Positions 15,974 to 25,590 of a DNA stretch of 64,000 nt are shown in pieces. Position 1 is the stretch's first letter. Each line of letters begins with the position of its first letter. This DNA comes from Nodularia sp. NIES-3585 (GTDB lineage Bacteria > Cyanobacteriota > Cyanobacteriia > Cyanobacteriales > Nostocaceae), in NCBI RefSeq assembly GCF_002218065.1, contig NZ_BDUB01000001.1, positions 3,319,270 through 3,383,269 of the forward strand, written 5' to 3'. The notes under the pieces are model-generated. The model did no database searches, had not been told where the DNA came from, and was given only the letters and a program-made list of their open reading frames with translations. Both the position numbers and the translations under genes were made by a program.

Positions 15974-16426
15974 ATGTATCTGGCACATTCATTCATGAGT
16001 GATGAAAAGAAGCAAAATCCTCAGCAGCCCTTAATCTTGGTGGTGGAAGACCATGATGATAGTCTACTGCTGATTGGTTATGCCCTAGAGTCACTTGGCT
16101 GTAGATTCATTTGTCAAAATGAAAGTTCCACTACATTATTAGTGGCAAAAGACTATCAGCCAGACCTGATCATGTTAGATATTCTATTACCAGGTCTCAG
16201 CGGGACTGATGTTATACATTACCTCAAACAAGAACCGCTAACTGCCGAAATTCCAGTGATCGCAGTTACGGCTTTAGCTAGTAGAGAGGATCGAGAACGC
16301 CTGATCTCGGCGGGTTTTGATGACTACATCAGTAAACCTTACATGATCGAGGATTTAGAGGCGATAATTCGCAGCCTCCTACGCGGTAAGCTCAATTCTC
16401 CGACTCTTAAGAGTGCTGAGTGCTAA
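15974..16426 (+). CDS. CheY-like single-domain response regulator
   Basis: The 150-residue protein is one receiver domain: acidic pocket VVEDHDD (residues 23-29), phospho-acceptor Asp69 in LIMLDILLPG, Thr in AVTA and Lys in SKPY. There is no output domain, so it probably works by protein contact. The ATG at 15974 follows TTCTGGAGAAGAG; a second ATG at 15995 (MSDEKKQ) is possible. The gene converges directly, without a gap, on the receiver/kinase gene at 16427, and these proteins plausibly share a phosphorelay. Confidence 0.87.
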   Translation: MYLAHSFMSDEKKQNPQQPLILVVEDHDDSLLLIGYALESLGCRFICQNESSTTLLVAKDYQPDLIMLDILLPGLSGTDVIHYLKQEPLTAEIPVIAVTALASREDRERLISAGFDDYISKPYMIEDLEAIIRSLLRGKLNSPTLKSAEC

Positions 16427-17563
16427 CTAATGACTACTATCTTTTGGTAGCGTGACTGTGAATACACTACCTCGCCCTTGTTCAGAGGTGAGTGTAATTG
16501 TACCACCGTGTGCTTCGATAATTCGGCTCGATAGATGCAGACCTAAACCACTACCAGACCGTTTATTTCTACCTTGGCGAAACCGCTCAAAAACAGTTGC
16601 TTGGTCTTCGGGCGCAATGCCATAACCAGTATCTGTAAATTCGATGATTACGCCATCTTTACCCTGAGAATTAGCTGATTTTTCCCAAATAGCAACTTCT
16701 ATCCCGCCTGTATCTGTAAACTTGATGGCATTGCCAATTAAGTTATTAAATACGCGTCGCAGTTCTAGGGGATCGCCCATTACTACACCAGCGGTTTCTT
16801 CCTGTGAATTTAACTTACTTGTATCTATTTTGAGAGCCAAGTTTTTCTCGCTGGCCAGAGGAGTGAGTTCACCACAGACTTCTTGAAGAATTTCCGGGAG
16901 ATTGCACTCTACATCGTTTAAAGTCTTTTTACCAGCCTCGAAGCGATAAACTTCTAATAGAGTGTTGACCATTTGCATTAAATTTTGATTGCTGCGAATC
17001 ATTACCGCGATCGCTTGTTTCATTTCTGGAGAAATTTCGCAGAAGGTTTCCTGTTGAAACAAGTCCAGCATCCGGTCAGCAGCCACTAGCGGGGTACGCA
17101 AATCATGAGTTAAACGCGAAACAAAATCTTCGCGCTGACGGGCCATTTTTTTTTGTTCGTCCAGACTGTGTTTGAGGCGTAAGAGCGATCGCACTCTGGC
17201 TAAAAGTTCGTCTGTATCAAATGGTTTACGAATAAAATCATCTGCACCAGCATCCAACCCTTCAACTACACTGGATTGGTGAAATGCCGTAATCAGCAGG
17301 ATCGGAATATAGCTCACATTCAAGTCAGGATTATTACGGATGCGCCGAGTCACTTCATAACCATCAATTCCTGGCATCATCACATCTAGCAAAATCAAAT
17401 CCGGTGGAGATTCTTCAATTTGCTGCAAAGCTGTTAAACCATCTGCAACTAAGTCAATCTCATAACCCTCACTTTCGAGAATTGTCTGAACCAAAATGAG
17501 ATTATCTCTAGTGTCATCAACGGCGAGAATACGGTCAATTTTAGGATTTTCCACAACAGACAT
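16427..17563 (-). CDS. Receiver/histidine kinase hybrid (response regulator first)
   Basis: The 378-residue protein has a receiver domain (residues 10-128, Asp60 in LILLDVMMPG), a HisKA dimerisation helix with His153 in RLTHDLRTPL, and an HATPase domain with NLIGNAIKFTDTG, FTDTGYGIAP and GSGLGLHLS. The order receiver then kinase is common in cyanobacteria; the receiver likely gates the attached kinase. There is no membrane segment, so it is cytoplasmic. It lies 27 bp after the similar gene at 17591, so the two form an operon. Confidence 0.92.
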   Translation of the reverse strand: MSVVENPKIDRILAVDDTRDNLILVQTILESEGYEIDLVADGLTALQQIEESPPDLILLDVMMPGIDGYEVTRRIRNNPDLNVSYIPILLITAFHQSSVVEGLDAGADDFIRKPFDTDELLARVRSLLRLKHSLDEQKKMARQREDFVSRLTHDLRTPLVAADRMLDLFQQETFCEISPEMKQAIAVMIRSNQNLMQMVNTLLEVYRFEAGKKTLNDVECNLPEILQEVCGELTPLASEKNLALKIDTSKLNSQEETAGVVMGDPLELRRVFNNLIGNAIKFTDTGGIEVAIWEKSANSQGKDGVIIEFTDTGYGIAPEDQATVFERFRQGRNKRSGSGLGLHLSSRIIEAHGGTITLTSEQGRGSVFTVTLPKDSSH

Positions 17564-17590
17564 GGTTTATCAACGGTTTATAAAAATAAT

Positions 17591-18925
17591 TTAGAGCTGG
17601 AAATTGGGAAAACCCATCGATGCTTTCGTGGATTTGGAGGGGGACTGGTGAGGGTTCTGAACCGAGCAAAAAATATCGTGACTATCTAAATTGTAAGCAG
17701 CCAGACTATCGGCTGTGGTTGGTAACGATAATTGCCGTGGTACTTCAATTCTAAACATAGAACCAACCCCCACTTGACTTTCCAAAATAATTTTGCCCCC
17801 CATCATTTGCACCAAGGAATCTATAATCGCTAAACCTAGCCCTGTTCCAGGATATTTGCGCGTGATACTTTGATCCACTTGCCGGAAAGCTTCAAAAATA
17901 TGTTTAAAATCTCTGGGCGCGATCCCAATACCTGTATCCCGAACCGCGATCGCTAATTGGTTTTTAGGAAGTTCTTTCACTTCCACCCAAATACAACCAG
18001 ATTCGGTGAATTTAATAGCATTGGATAATAAATTGATTAAAATCTGCCGCACACGCACTGAATCATTAAATATCAGCGGTTGTTGCATATCAATATCGAC
18101 TCGCAAAGACAGCTTTTTTGCTTCAGCCAGAGAACGCATTTCGGCGACGACAATATTGATAATTTTTGTTAAATCAAATAATTCCAGCTTTAACTCTAGT
18201 CGTCCTCCTTCTAGTTTAGAAAAATCCAGAACTTCATTTAATAACATCAGTAAATTCTTGCCATTGTTTAATATTCGCTCCACCATGTCTGTTTGCTGAT
18301 GGGTAAGCTTACCGAACTTAGGGCGCAACAATATTTGGGAAAAACCAATAATGGCATTCATCGGAGTCCGCAGTTCATGAGACATAGTTGCCAAAAACTG
18401 CGATTTCAGCCGTGATGCTTCCAACAGCTTGAAATTTTGTAACTGAATTTGTTGTCGTTGTTGTTCTAGTTCTTGATTCTGACGCAGCAGTTGCTCATTA
18501 CTTTCTCTAAGTCGCTGGTTTGCCAAAGCTGTCTGCATTTCAGCTTGGTGTATACGCATGGCATGGCGTAAAACCTGTGCTAATGTTTCTGAACATACCC
18601 TAGATTTAGAAAGATAGTCTGTAGCTCCAGCTTTCATCAACTCGACAGCGATTTGTTCATCTTTCTGGGCGGTAAGAACTACTAAAGGAACTTTGATTTC
18701 CGCAGCACGTAATCTTTGAATCAGCGCCAAACCGTCTTGATCTGGTAGGCGATAATCAAGGAAAACACAATCATAAGTAGTAGTTTTTAAAGTAGCCAGT
18801 GCGTCACGTCCGTCAGTTACCTCAGACAGTTCCAGACAAACACCTGCTTGAGTCAAAGCCCGACGCACCGCCATCCGGTCTACTTCATTCTCATCTACAA
18901 CCAAAATTCTCAGCGTTTCTTTCAT
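17591..18925 (-). CDS. Receiver/histidine kinase hybrid with coiled coil
   Basis: The 444-residue protein starts with a receiver domain (Asp57 in CVFLDYRLPD). A glutamine-rich coiled coil follows (about residues 125-170, ending in QQRQQIQLQNFKLLEASRLK). A HisKA helix comes next with His183 in ATMSHELRTPMNA, and then an HATPase domain (NLLSNAIKFTESG, GTGLGLAI). A 45-residue low-complexity tail closes it. It is the first gene of a two-gene minus-strand operon with 16427-17563. No sensor or membrane domain is present, so input must come through the receiver or the coiled coil. Confidence 0.92.
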   Translation of the reverse strand: MKETLRILVVDENEVDRMAVRRALTQAGVCLELSEVTDGRDALATLKTTTYDCVFLDYRLPDQDGLALIQRLRAAEIKVPLVVLTAQKDEQIAVELMKAGATDYLSKSRVCSETLAQVLRHAMRIHQAEMQTALANQRLRESNEQLLRQNQELEQQRQQIQLQNFKLLEASRLKSQFLATMSHELRTPMNAIIGFSQILLRPKFGKLTHQQTDMVERILNNGKNLLMLLNEVLDFSKLEGGRLELKLELFDLTKIINIVVAEMRSLAEAKKLSLRVDIDMQQPLIFNDSVRVRQILINLLSNAIKFTESGCIWVEVKELPKNQLAIAVRDTGIGIAPRDFKHIFEAFRQVDQSITRKYPGTGLGLAIIDSLVQMMGGKIILESQVGVGSMFRIEVPRQLSLPTTADSLAAYNLDSHDIFCSVQNPHQSPSKSTKASMGFPNFQL

Positions 18926-19935
18926 TGGTTTTTATTTTCGCTGTCAAATACAGGTTGATGTCTAGCATCTCTAATTTCAAACTATCCAACTAAATAATTT
19001 TGTTTTGATTTGAGAAATGATGTTCATCAAGTTTTACTCTCTACTCTATTGCGTTGATTTTTATACCCAAATTTTCAAAAATCAAAATATTTCCAATTAG
19101 GGATGTGATTGACTCATGAATTTGGCGTAATATCCCGGTTTTATAGAGTAATGCCCTAGTTTTACGACATTTAATCGAAATACTAGGCTGACAAATATAG
19201 CCAGCAACTTTTAATTTTTCGGACTTCACTCTGTGTTGATACCGATTTAATTAGTACAGCTACCGAAGTTGCTCTCAATTTACTATGGCTGGTTTGTCAA
19301 GTAGAGGAAATTGACATAAAGTCAGATAAAACACTTTATTAACCCTCAAAACGATTGTAAATGAGTGGGCTAACGCCTGTCCTCAGTCATTAGTGAGAGT
19401 TAAGTACCAAAATCCTGTACCATAAGCCTGAACAGTGGTTCTGAGCAGTGGTTGCTGATTCCAAGTTAAGCTAAAAGTATTGCCAATGCCAGTAATAAAG
19501 TTGAAAGTAATCGTGTTTTTCCTCTGTGGTGAGATTTTTTAGTCTGGCGATCGCGAACTTACAGAGTTAAAAAATTCACCAAAATTGCCTGCTTATACTC
19601 AGGAGAATACTGAATTTATGATCTGCTATAATCTTGCTGGCTATAGTTATGGTTGGTTTTGATTTATGCATCTTTTGGCATTTTTATTAAAGCTTTAGAA
19701 TATTATTAAATAAGTTTCTACTCCTGAAGACATGACATAAATTATAACTCCTCTCCATCTTCTATATTTTTGGGGAAAATAATGATATATCTTTAGCTAG
19801 ATTTTTCACAAAAGCTAGGGTGAAAAAAGCGCACATTTCCTATTTCTATTGATGGATGCCGATTTATGAAAATATCATCTACCTTTGGGTTGGGAAAATA
19901 AGATAAACTGCTTAAAAAAGGTGATCAGCTGCAAT
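18926..19935. other. 1-kb intergenic region, nothing recognised
   Basis: This stretch separates the divergent hybrid kinase operon and the NarL-type regulator. It is AT-rich, has no credible gene on either strand and no strong hairpin. Promoters for both directions must lie here but no consensus could be called. Its length is unusual enough that an unrecognised small RNA is possible. Confidence 0.4.
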
Positions 19936-20685
19936 ATGCAATTATCAACAGCGAGTATAGCAATGACTGAAATCAGTATTATTTTAATAGAAGATCATGA
20001 TCTGACCAGAATGGGACTAAGAGCTGCGTTGCAATCTAATAGTTCTCTGAAAGTAATTGGTGAAGCAGCAAATGCTACTCAAGGACTAAAACTTCTGGAA
20101 ACGGCTAAACCAGATGTGGCGGTGATCGATATTGGTTTACCTGACATGGATGGTATTGAACTCACCCGCAAGTTTAGACGTTATCAAGCGGAAACGGGGC
20201 AGAATGCCACCAAAATTCTGATTTTGACAATGGATCATACAGAGGATGCAGTACTGGCAGCTTTTGCGGCTGGTGCAGACTCTTATTACATGAAAGAAAC
20301 AAGCATTAATAAATTAACTGAAGCCATACAAGCAACTCATGGCGGTAACTCTTGGATTGATCCAGCGATCGCCAATGTGGTATTACGGAAAATGCGCCAA
20401 GGTATTCCCGGAGAAGCCCAAACTGCGGATAAGCACAAAACTGTAAAAATTGAAGCCCTAGCCACGGAATACGAACAAGTTTTAGAAACCTATCCTCTGA
20501 CTCAACGGGAACTAGAAATTTTAGAGTTAATTGTCGCTGGATGCAGCAATGGCCAAATTGCTGAACAACTATATATCACCGTGGGTACAGTGAAAACTCA
20601 TGTGCGGAATATATTGAATAAACTCTGTGCTGATGACCGGACTCAAGCGGCTGTAAGGGCTTTGCGTTCTGGTTTAGTTGGGTGA
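19936..20685 (+). CDS. NarL/FixJ-type response regulator
   Basis: The 249-residue protein has an N-terminal receiver (LIEDHDLTRMG, phospho-acceptor Asp65 in AVIDIGLPD, Lys in YMKE). Its C-terminal LuxR-type helix-turn-helix is LTQRELEILELIVAGCSNGQ followed by IAEQLYITVGTVKTHVRN. It should bind DNA as a phosphorylated dimer. The cognate kinase may be among the orphan hybrids upstream. The ATG at 19936 is used because GGTGATC lies upstream; the ATG at 19963 (MTEISIILIEDHD) is equally compatible with the fold. Confidence 0.88.
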   Translation: MQLSTASIAMTEISIILIEDHDLTRMGLRAALQSNSSLKVIGEAANATQGLKLLETAKPDVAVIDIGLPDMDGIELTRKFRRYQAETGQNATKILILTMDHTEDAVLAAFAAGADSYYMKETSINKLTEAIQATHGGNSWIDPAIANVVLRKMRQGIPGEAQTADKHKTVKIEALATEYEQVLETYPLTQRELEILELIVAGCSNGQIAEQLYITVGTVKTHVRNILNKLCADDRTQAAVRALRSGLVG

Positions 20686-20699
20686 AAATCAAGTTGTCT

Positions 20700-22052
20700 C
20701 TAACAGCACCACTTTTTATGTAAACAATCCGCAATTCTGCGGGCTGCTCCTGGTTTACCCATGCGCCGGATTCCGTTCTCGGAAATCATTTGCAAACGAT
20801 CAGGATTTTGAAACAGCGATCGCACCACCTGGGGAACTTGTCCAGGATGATCTACCAGAAGTAGAGACGATCCTAAAAGTCGGCTTTGAGCTTCGGCAAA
20901 GGCTGGGTTATATTGGGGACCATGACCGGGAATAGCGATCGCGGGTTTTCCTAAACCTACGAATTGTTCTGTGGCTGTACCAGCCATGGCGATCGCGAAA
21001 TCTCCCCAATATAAACAATCGTTATAAGCTTGTTGTGTGAGCAGTAAATAACCATTTTTTTGCTGAAATATCAACGCTTCAGAATCAGGAATGGGAAGAG
21101 GAGATTCTGTATGGGGTTTCCAGCCTTGGGATTGAACAGTTGGGGATAAAATACTTTGATCTAAACCAGGAGCGATCGCCCCCAAAAATACCACACTGCC
21201 AAAACTTTGTAAAATCCCATCTCGTTCAGAGAAACTAGCCATCAATGCAGATACAGCATTCATGATGATTTCCCAGTTAGCGTAAGCTTCTGGAGGACGG
21301 GAACCAGGTAATAGAGTGATGACTAAAGGTCTAGCTACTTCTTGTTGCTGGGCTGCGGAACTATAAAATTTTGGGGCTGAAAAGGTTGATTCGAGATCAT
21401 CCATCATGGGATTACCCAAATCAAAAGCCGGAATTGACCATCTTTGTAATATTTCCGTAGTCAAAGCATCTCTAGGGAATACAGCCTGACAACGACGACG
21501 ACTCATCAACCAGCGTTCCCAAGGATGATAAATTGAACCAGAAAAGTTTTCCCAACGCGCACCTTTTGATTTTCTGGGTAATAGTGCGACTTCATCCCGC
21601 ACGTAATATTCTGATTTCGCCGTCCCCACAAAAGCATAATTAGCACCACTGAAACAAGCAAATAACAGAGGGACAATATCACCGACAGCTAAAATAGCGC
21701 TTTTGTTACCTAATTCTGTTTGGGAACGCACCCAACGCCGAACAGCTTGAATTTGATTCAGAGTAAGTTGCAGCAAACCGCCACGGACATCCCTGACTAA
21801 TTGTCGGCTATCCATATAAATAAAGCCCCCAGAAGGCATAGTGCGAACTGAACCAATACAGGGGATGCCTAATTTTTGATAAGCACGTCCTTCACCCACC
21901 AAAGGTAATGCAAAGATATCTGGGGGGTGTTCTTGTTGCTGGAATTTCTGCACAATGCTGGCAGCAATTATATCTTCTCCATGACCGTTGCTTAAAACTA
22001 GTAACTGTAAACAAGAAGTTGCATTTAACGATAATGGGGAAATATTACGCAT
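20700..22052 (-). CDS. Lipid-A-disaccharide synthase-related protein (TIGR03492-type)
   Basis: The 450-residue protein opens with LLVLSNGHGEDIIAASIVQK and has a GT-B-like layout with GDIVPLLFA and TLLPGSRPPEAY. It ends with the region AMAGTATEQFVGLGKPAIAI. This matches the cyanobacterial and plastid family related to LpxB. Most cyanobacteria have unusual lipopolysaccharide, so the real acceptor is unknown and lipid A synthesis should not be assumed. It converges with the NarL-type gene 15 bp away. The next gene upstream, divergent, is an outer membrane assembly protein, which fits an envelope role. Confidence 0.85.
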   Translation of the reverse strand: MRNISPLSLNATSCLQLLVLSNGHGEDIIAASIVQKFQQQEHPPDIFALPLVGEGRAYQKLGIPCIGSVRTMPSGGFIYMDSRQLVRDVRGGLLQLTLNQIQAVRRWVRSQTELGNKSAILAVGDIVPLLFACFSGANYAFVGTAKSEYYVRDEVALLPRKSKGARWENFSGSIYHPWERWLMSRRRCQAVFPRDALTTEILQRWSIPAFDLGNPMMDDLESTFSAPKFYSSAAQQQEVARPLVITLLPGSRPPEAYANWEIIMNAVSALMASFSERDGILQSFGSVVFLGAIAPGLDQSILSPTVQSQGWKPHTESPLPIPDSEALIFQQKNGYLLLTQQAYNDCLYWGDFAIAMAGTATEQFVGLGKPAIAIPGHGPQYNPAFAEAQSRLLGSSLLLVDHPGQVPQVVRSLFQNPDRLQMISENGIRRMGKPGAARRIADCLHKKWCC

Positions 22053-22223
22053 AGAAATACTGGGAATGGAAAATAGACATAAGAAACAAAATCTGACAAT
22101 TAACTGTCTGTTTGAGTAAGAGGTATCAATGAGGATATCAATCGTCCCAGATGCTGGAAGTTAGTATTATCCTCACTACCTAAACTCACTACAACTAACT
22201 ACCAGTGAATTAGGCTAAATATT

Positions 22224-24287
22224 ATGCGAGTTTCTTCTGCGGCAATTCTTACTTTAGCTACTTTAGCAGCTAGTAATCTTACTCAACAAGCAAAAGCTAC
22301 AACTATCACAATCGCTGCTCAGAATGAACCGACTGATAATTCAATAGTGCCAGTCATTGCAGAAACACATACACGAATTGAGAGTATTGCATCCCCAGAA
22401 ACTTTAGCTGTTCAACAATTTTCTCAGAATAATGTAGTTGTGCAAACAGGTGGACAAAAAAACCCTACAGTAGCCCTAACGCCAACAAATCCAGAAAATC
22501 TTCCTTCCTTTTCTCCATCGGTCGTCATCTTATCTTCTACCACTGACAACAACTTAGTAGTTAATGCCACAGATGTACAGGTAGTGGGAGCTACAGAGGA
22601 ATTGCAGCAGATTGTCCGCCAAGTGATTAAAACTCAATTCGGGGGAGAAACTAGTCAAAATCAGCTACAAAGCGATGTAGCAGCAATTTTAGAAACTGGT
22701 TTATTTGCTAGTGCTAACGTCAATAGCAGCACCACCCCAAATGGGTTAGATGTAGTGTATCAAGTGGAACCAGTGATAGTGCGATCGCTGCAACTTTCAG
22801 GTGCAAAAGCACTCACCTATCGGGTAGCCCAAGAACGTTTCCAATCCCAAATTGGTAAACCTATCAGTCCCGAAGGACTCAAACAAGCTGTACAACAAAT
22901 TGATCAATGGTATGCCGACAATGGTTATCAGCTAGCAAACGTCTTATCCATTCAACCCAACCGTGAAGGTATCCTGACAGTGAATGTCGCTGAAGGCTTA
23001 GTGGGTGAGATTAAGTTTCGCTTTATAGATGAAGATGGAAAAACCATTGATAGCAAAGGTGAACCAGTCACAGGACGCACCCAGCCCGATTTTCTGCGAC
23101 AGCAATTAACACTCAAGTCTGGGCAAATTTTTCAAGAAGATACTGTTCGCGAAGATGTGCAGAAGTTATATCGAACTGGCTTATTTGAAACTGTAAATGT
23201 CGCCTTTGAAGGTGATGCTAACAAAATTGATTTAATTTACGAAGTCAAAGAGTTGGGCGCGCGGTCGATTAACTTAGGTGGTAGCTATAACGCTGACATT
23301 GGAGCGTTAGGTACATTAAACTATCAAGACCGAAATATTGGTGGGATTAATGATAATTTGAATGTAAATGTAGGTCTAAGTCGTAATGATTTGCAGTTTA
23401 ATACTACATTTACCAGTCCTTATCGTACCACTGAACCTGACCGCTTAGGCTACACAGTTAATGCTTTCCGTCGCCGGGAACTTTCCGCAACCTTAGATGA
23501 CAAGATTACACTACCTAATGGCGACAAAGTGCGAGAAGGTCAAGTTGGCACTGGTATCAGCTTCCAGCAACCCCTTGATGATTGGGATACAGCTTTGGGA
23601 TTTAACTATACTCGCACCAGTATTCGCGATCGCCAAGGTAATATTACCCCAACAGACGAACAAGGCAATGCCCTCTCAGCCAGTGGTACTGGCGTAGATG
23701 ACCTAGCGACAGTATCTTTTACCGCCGCTCAAGATAAACGAAATAATATCTTAAATCCTACTCAAGGTTCCTTACTAACTTTGAGTACAGAACAATCTGT
23801 ACCAATTGGTCAAGGAAATATTGCCTTGAATCGCCTTAAAGCCAACTACACTCAGTATGTGCCAATGAACTTATTTAACAGTAATAATACACAGCCACAA
23901 GTATTCGCTGTGAATTTTCAAGCTGGTACAGTCATTGGCGATTTACCACCTTACGAAAGTTTTAACTTGGGTGGTTCTAATTCAGTCCGCGGTTACGATG
24001 GCGGAGAGGTTGGTAGTGGTCGCAGTTATGTATTAGCTACCGCAGAGTACCGCTTCCCCATTGTGCCAGTGTTAGGGGGTGTAGTCTTTGCCGATTTTGC
24101 GTCAGACTTAGGCTCTGGTGATACTGTATTAGGAAATCCGGCAGGTGTGCGGGATAAACCCGGTTATGGTTTTGGTTATGGCGCTGGAGTCCGGATTGAC
24201 TCACCCCTGGGCTTAATCCGGGCTGATTATGGCATTAATGACCAGGGAGAAACCAAAGTCCATTTAGGTATAGGGCAGCGATTTTAA
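22224..24287 (+). CDS. Omp85/BamA-family outer membrane assembly protein
   Basis: The 687-residue protein begins with a signal-peptide-like segment (SSAAILTLATLAASNLTQQA). A low-complexity linker and POTRA domains follow (from about residue 110 to 345), then a C-terminal beta-barrel with NLGGSNSVRGYDGGEVGSGR and the closing strand KVHLGIGQRF ending in Phe. Cyanobacterial Omp85 proteins insert beta-barrel proteins into the outer membrane and are the ancestors of chloroplast Toc75. Several Omp85 paralogues usually exist, so BamA identity is not certain. The ATG at 22224 is a clear start. Confidence 0.92.
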   Translation: MRVSSAAILTLATLAASNLTQQAKATTITIAAQNEPTDNSIVPVIAETHTRIESIASPETLAVQQFSQNNVVVQTGGQKNPTVALTPTNPENLPSFSPSVVILSSTTDNNLVVNATDVQVVGATEELQQIVRQVIKTQFGGETSQNQLQSDVAAILETGLFASANVNSSTTPNGLDVVYQVEPVIVRSLQLSGAKALTYRVAQERFQSQIGKPISPEGLKQAVQQIDQWYADNGYQLANVLSIQPNREGILTVNVAEGLVGEIKFRFIDEDGKTIDSKGEPVTGRTQPDFLRQQLTLKSGQIFQEDTVREDVQKLYRTGLFETVNVAFEGDANKIDLIYEVKELGARSINLGGSYNADIGALGTLNYQDRNIGGINDNLNVNVGLSRNDLQFNTTFTSPYRTTEPDRLGYTVNAFRRRELSATLDDKITLPNGDKVREGQVGTGISFQQPLDDWDTALGFNYTRTSIRDRQGNITPTDEQGNALSASGTGVDDLATVSFTAAQDKRNNILNPTQGSLLTLSTEQSVPIGQGNIALNRLKANYTQYVPMNLFNSNNTQPQVFAVNFQAGTVIGDLPPYESFNLGGSNSVRGYDGGEVGSGRSYVLATAEYRFPIVPVLGGVVFADFASDLGSGDTVLGNPAGVRDKPGYGFGYGAGVRIDSPLGLIRADYGINDQGETKVHLGIGQRF

Positions 24288-24422
24288 CTACATTTTATTC
24301 CAAAACTATACTTTCTTTTTGTGTAATATTATATCGGCTTGATTCCGTACTGGAGATTGTGTTTATTGACTACGTACCGATGTGGTAATGTAGGTATATT
24401 TGGTGAGCAAAAGGAAAAAGCA

Positions 24423-24959
24423 TTGTTAAGCGAATATCATAGAAAAAAGTTACTGCATCACTTTTACTGTCTCGATGCCGATAATTCAGGCTTCATTGGC
24501 AAAGAAGATGCTGAGATTTTGGCTGAAAGGTTTGCCAAGCTCCGTAACGCAGAGCTTGGTTCAGATATTCACAAAGATTTGTTGTTTAAGTGGCTTCATG
24601 TTTGGGAGAATTTTTGGTCTAAAGCGGATTTGGATGGAGATGGTAAGGTAAGTTCAGAAGAATTTTGTCAGGGCATAGAGAAAACGGTTTCAAATCCAGA
24701 TTACAACGACCCTTTAATAGAGACTGTGTTTGACATTGTTGATTTAGACGGTGATGGTCAGATATCGCAACAAGAGCATCGTCTCTTCTTTAGTGTATTT
24801 GACCTAGATGCGGAAAAATCAGCTTTTGTCTTCTCCAAGCTTGATACCGATCAGGACGGCATTCTCTCTAAAAAAGAGTTTGTTTCTGCTAAGAGAGAAT
24901 TTCTCACTGAAAAGGAACCCGGTGCTGTAGGCAACTGGTTTTGGGGTTCTGTGGAGTAA
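24423..24959 (+). CDS. Four-EF-hand calcium-binding protein (calerythrin-like)
   Basis: Four EF-hand loops are visible: DADNSGFIGKED (18-29), DLDGDGKVSSEE (69-80), DLDGDGQISQQE (107-118) and DTDQDGILSKKE (141-152). All have acidic residues at positions 1, 3 and 12 or close equivalents, as in calerythrin and sarcoplasmic calcium-binding proteins. There is no signal peptide, so it is probably a cytoplasmic calcium buffer or sensor. No ATG exists in frame before the first EF-hand. The TTG at 24423 with AGGA about eight bases upstream gives 178 residues, the family length. A TTG at 24339 would extend it by 28 residues. Confidence 0.85.
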   Translation: MLSEYHRKKLLHHFYCLDADNSGFIGKEDAEILAERFAKLRNAELGSDIHKDLLFKWLHVWENFWSKADLDGDGKVSSEEFCQGIEKTVSNPDYNDPLIETVFDIVDLDGDGQISQQEHRLFFSVFDLDAEKSAFVFSKLDTDQDGILSKKEFVSAKREFLTEKEPGAVGNWFWGSVE

Positions 24960-25015
24960 TGCACGCCATAATTTTAGGGCATTATCTTGATTTTTGCGTG
25001 CATTAGTCTGCTAGA

Positions 25016-25234
25016 TATAGCAATGGACAAGGGAGTTAGGACATAAAATTGATCATAAAACTGAGACATCAAGAGGCTTTGAGCATAGGTAGGGGCGGGT
25101 ATGGCTACGCCACGCAAGCTATCATAGATATCATTCAACACCAACGAGGATATTACTAAACCCGCCCCTACATTTATTTGTGTGAATTGGTTTGGTAATT
25201 CTGTCATGTCCTAAGCGCCTTGGCAGTTGCTATA
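25016..25234. repeat. MITE-like repeat with TATAGCAA inverted ends
   Basis: The left end begins TATAGCAATGGACAAGG and the right end in reverse complement begins TATAGCAACTGCCAAGG, both followed by TTAGGACAT. Inside is a second inverted repeat, TAGGGGCGGGT and its complement. No target duplication is evident. A partial copy of the same terminus lies at 35523-35551. Confidence 0.75.
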
Positions 25235-25260
25235 AAAACTAAACAAGTCTCGACATTTAC

Positions 25261-25508
25261 CTAAATTATCAAACTATCCCTGATCAAACCGCTGCGCTTA
25301 AAATAGTCAAAGTATACATCAATTAATTGAGTATTTACTGGCGGACAAAGAATCAATCCCTTTTTCTTGATGTATGCGTTTTTGGATGCGTTGCCGAAGT
25401 TGTGCTGTGGATAATGACTGTAGCACGCGATCGCTCTATCTCCTCAATTAACTTGGTGCCATCAGCAGCAACTTCCCGACTGACTATCACTAAACGCGCA
25501 CCTACATT
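25261..25508 (-). pseudogene. Coding relics: NRPS adenylation-domain fragment and an unidentified C-terminus
   Basis: On the minus strand 25508-25413 translates to 32 residues containing GARLVIVSREVAADGTKLI and ERSRATVI. This is the stretch of an NRPS adenylation domain just before the usual MQATPATWR text, which is degraded here. A second minus-strand frame (25422-25261) ends in GLILCPPVNTQLIDVYFDYF and a stop. It looks like the C-terminus of some protein I cannot name. No flanking NRPS modules exist in the window, so these are remnants of lost genes. Confidence 0.55.
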
Positions 25509-25590
25509 TAGGGATAAGTAAATTATTCAATACAGAATCTGCAATAATTTTTTTGAGGAAATTCTTCATTCCAGTACCACTCTATACATC

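Larger units (their letters stand above)
24960..25590. other. Intergenic region with a MITE-like repeat and gene relics
   Basis: It holds the inverted-repeat element at 25016-25234 and decayed minus-strand coding relics at 25261-25508. Small open frames at 24974-25207 and 25327-25521 are by-products of these. The last 80 bp are AT-rich and should contain the menB promoter. Confidence 0.6.

Noticed and set aside
20700-22052. Lipid A synthesis enzyme LpxB
   Set aside because: It matches the LpxB-related cyanobacterial family rather than LpxB, and no other lpx genes are nearby.
24974-25207. 77-codon minus-strand frame near the EF-hand gene
   Set aside because: It is made mostly of the TATAGCAA repeat element at 25016-25234.
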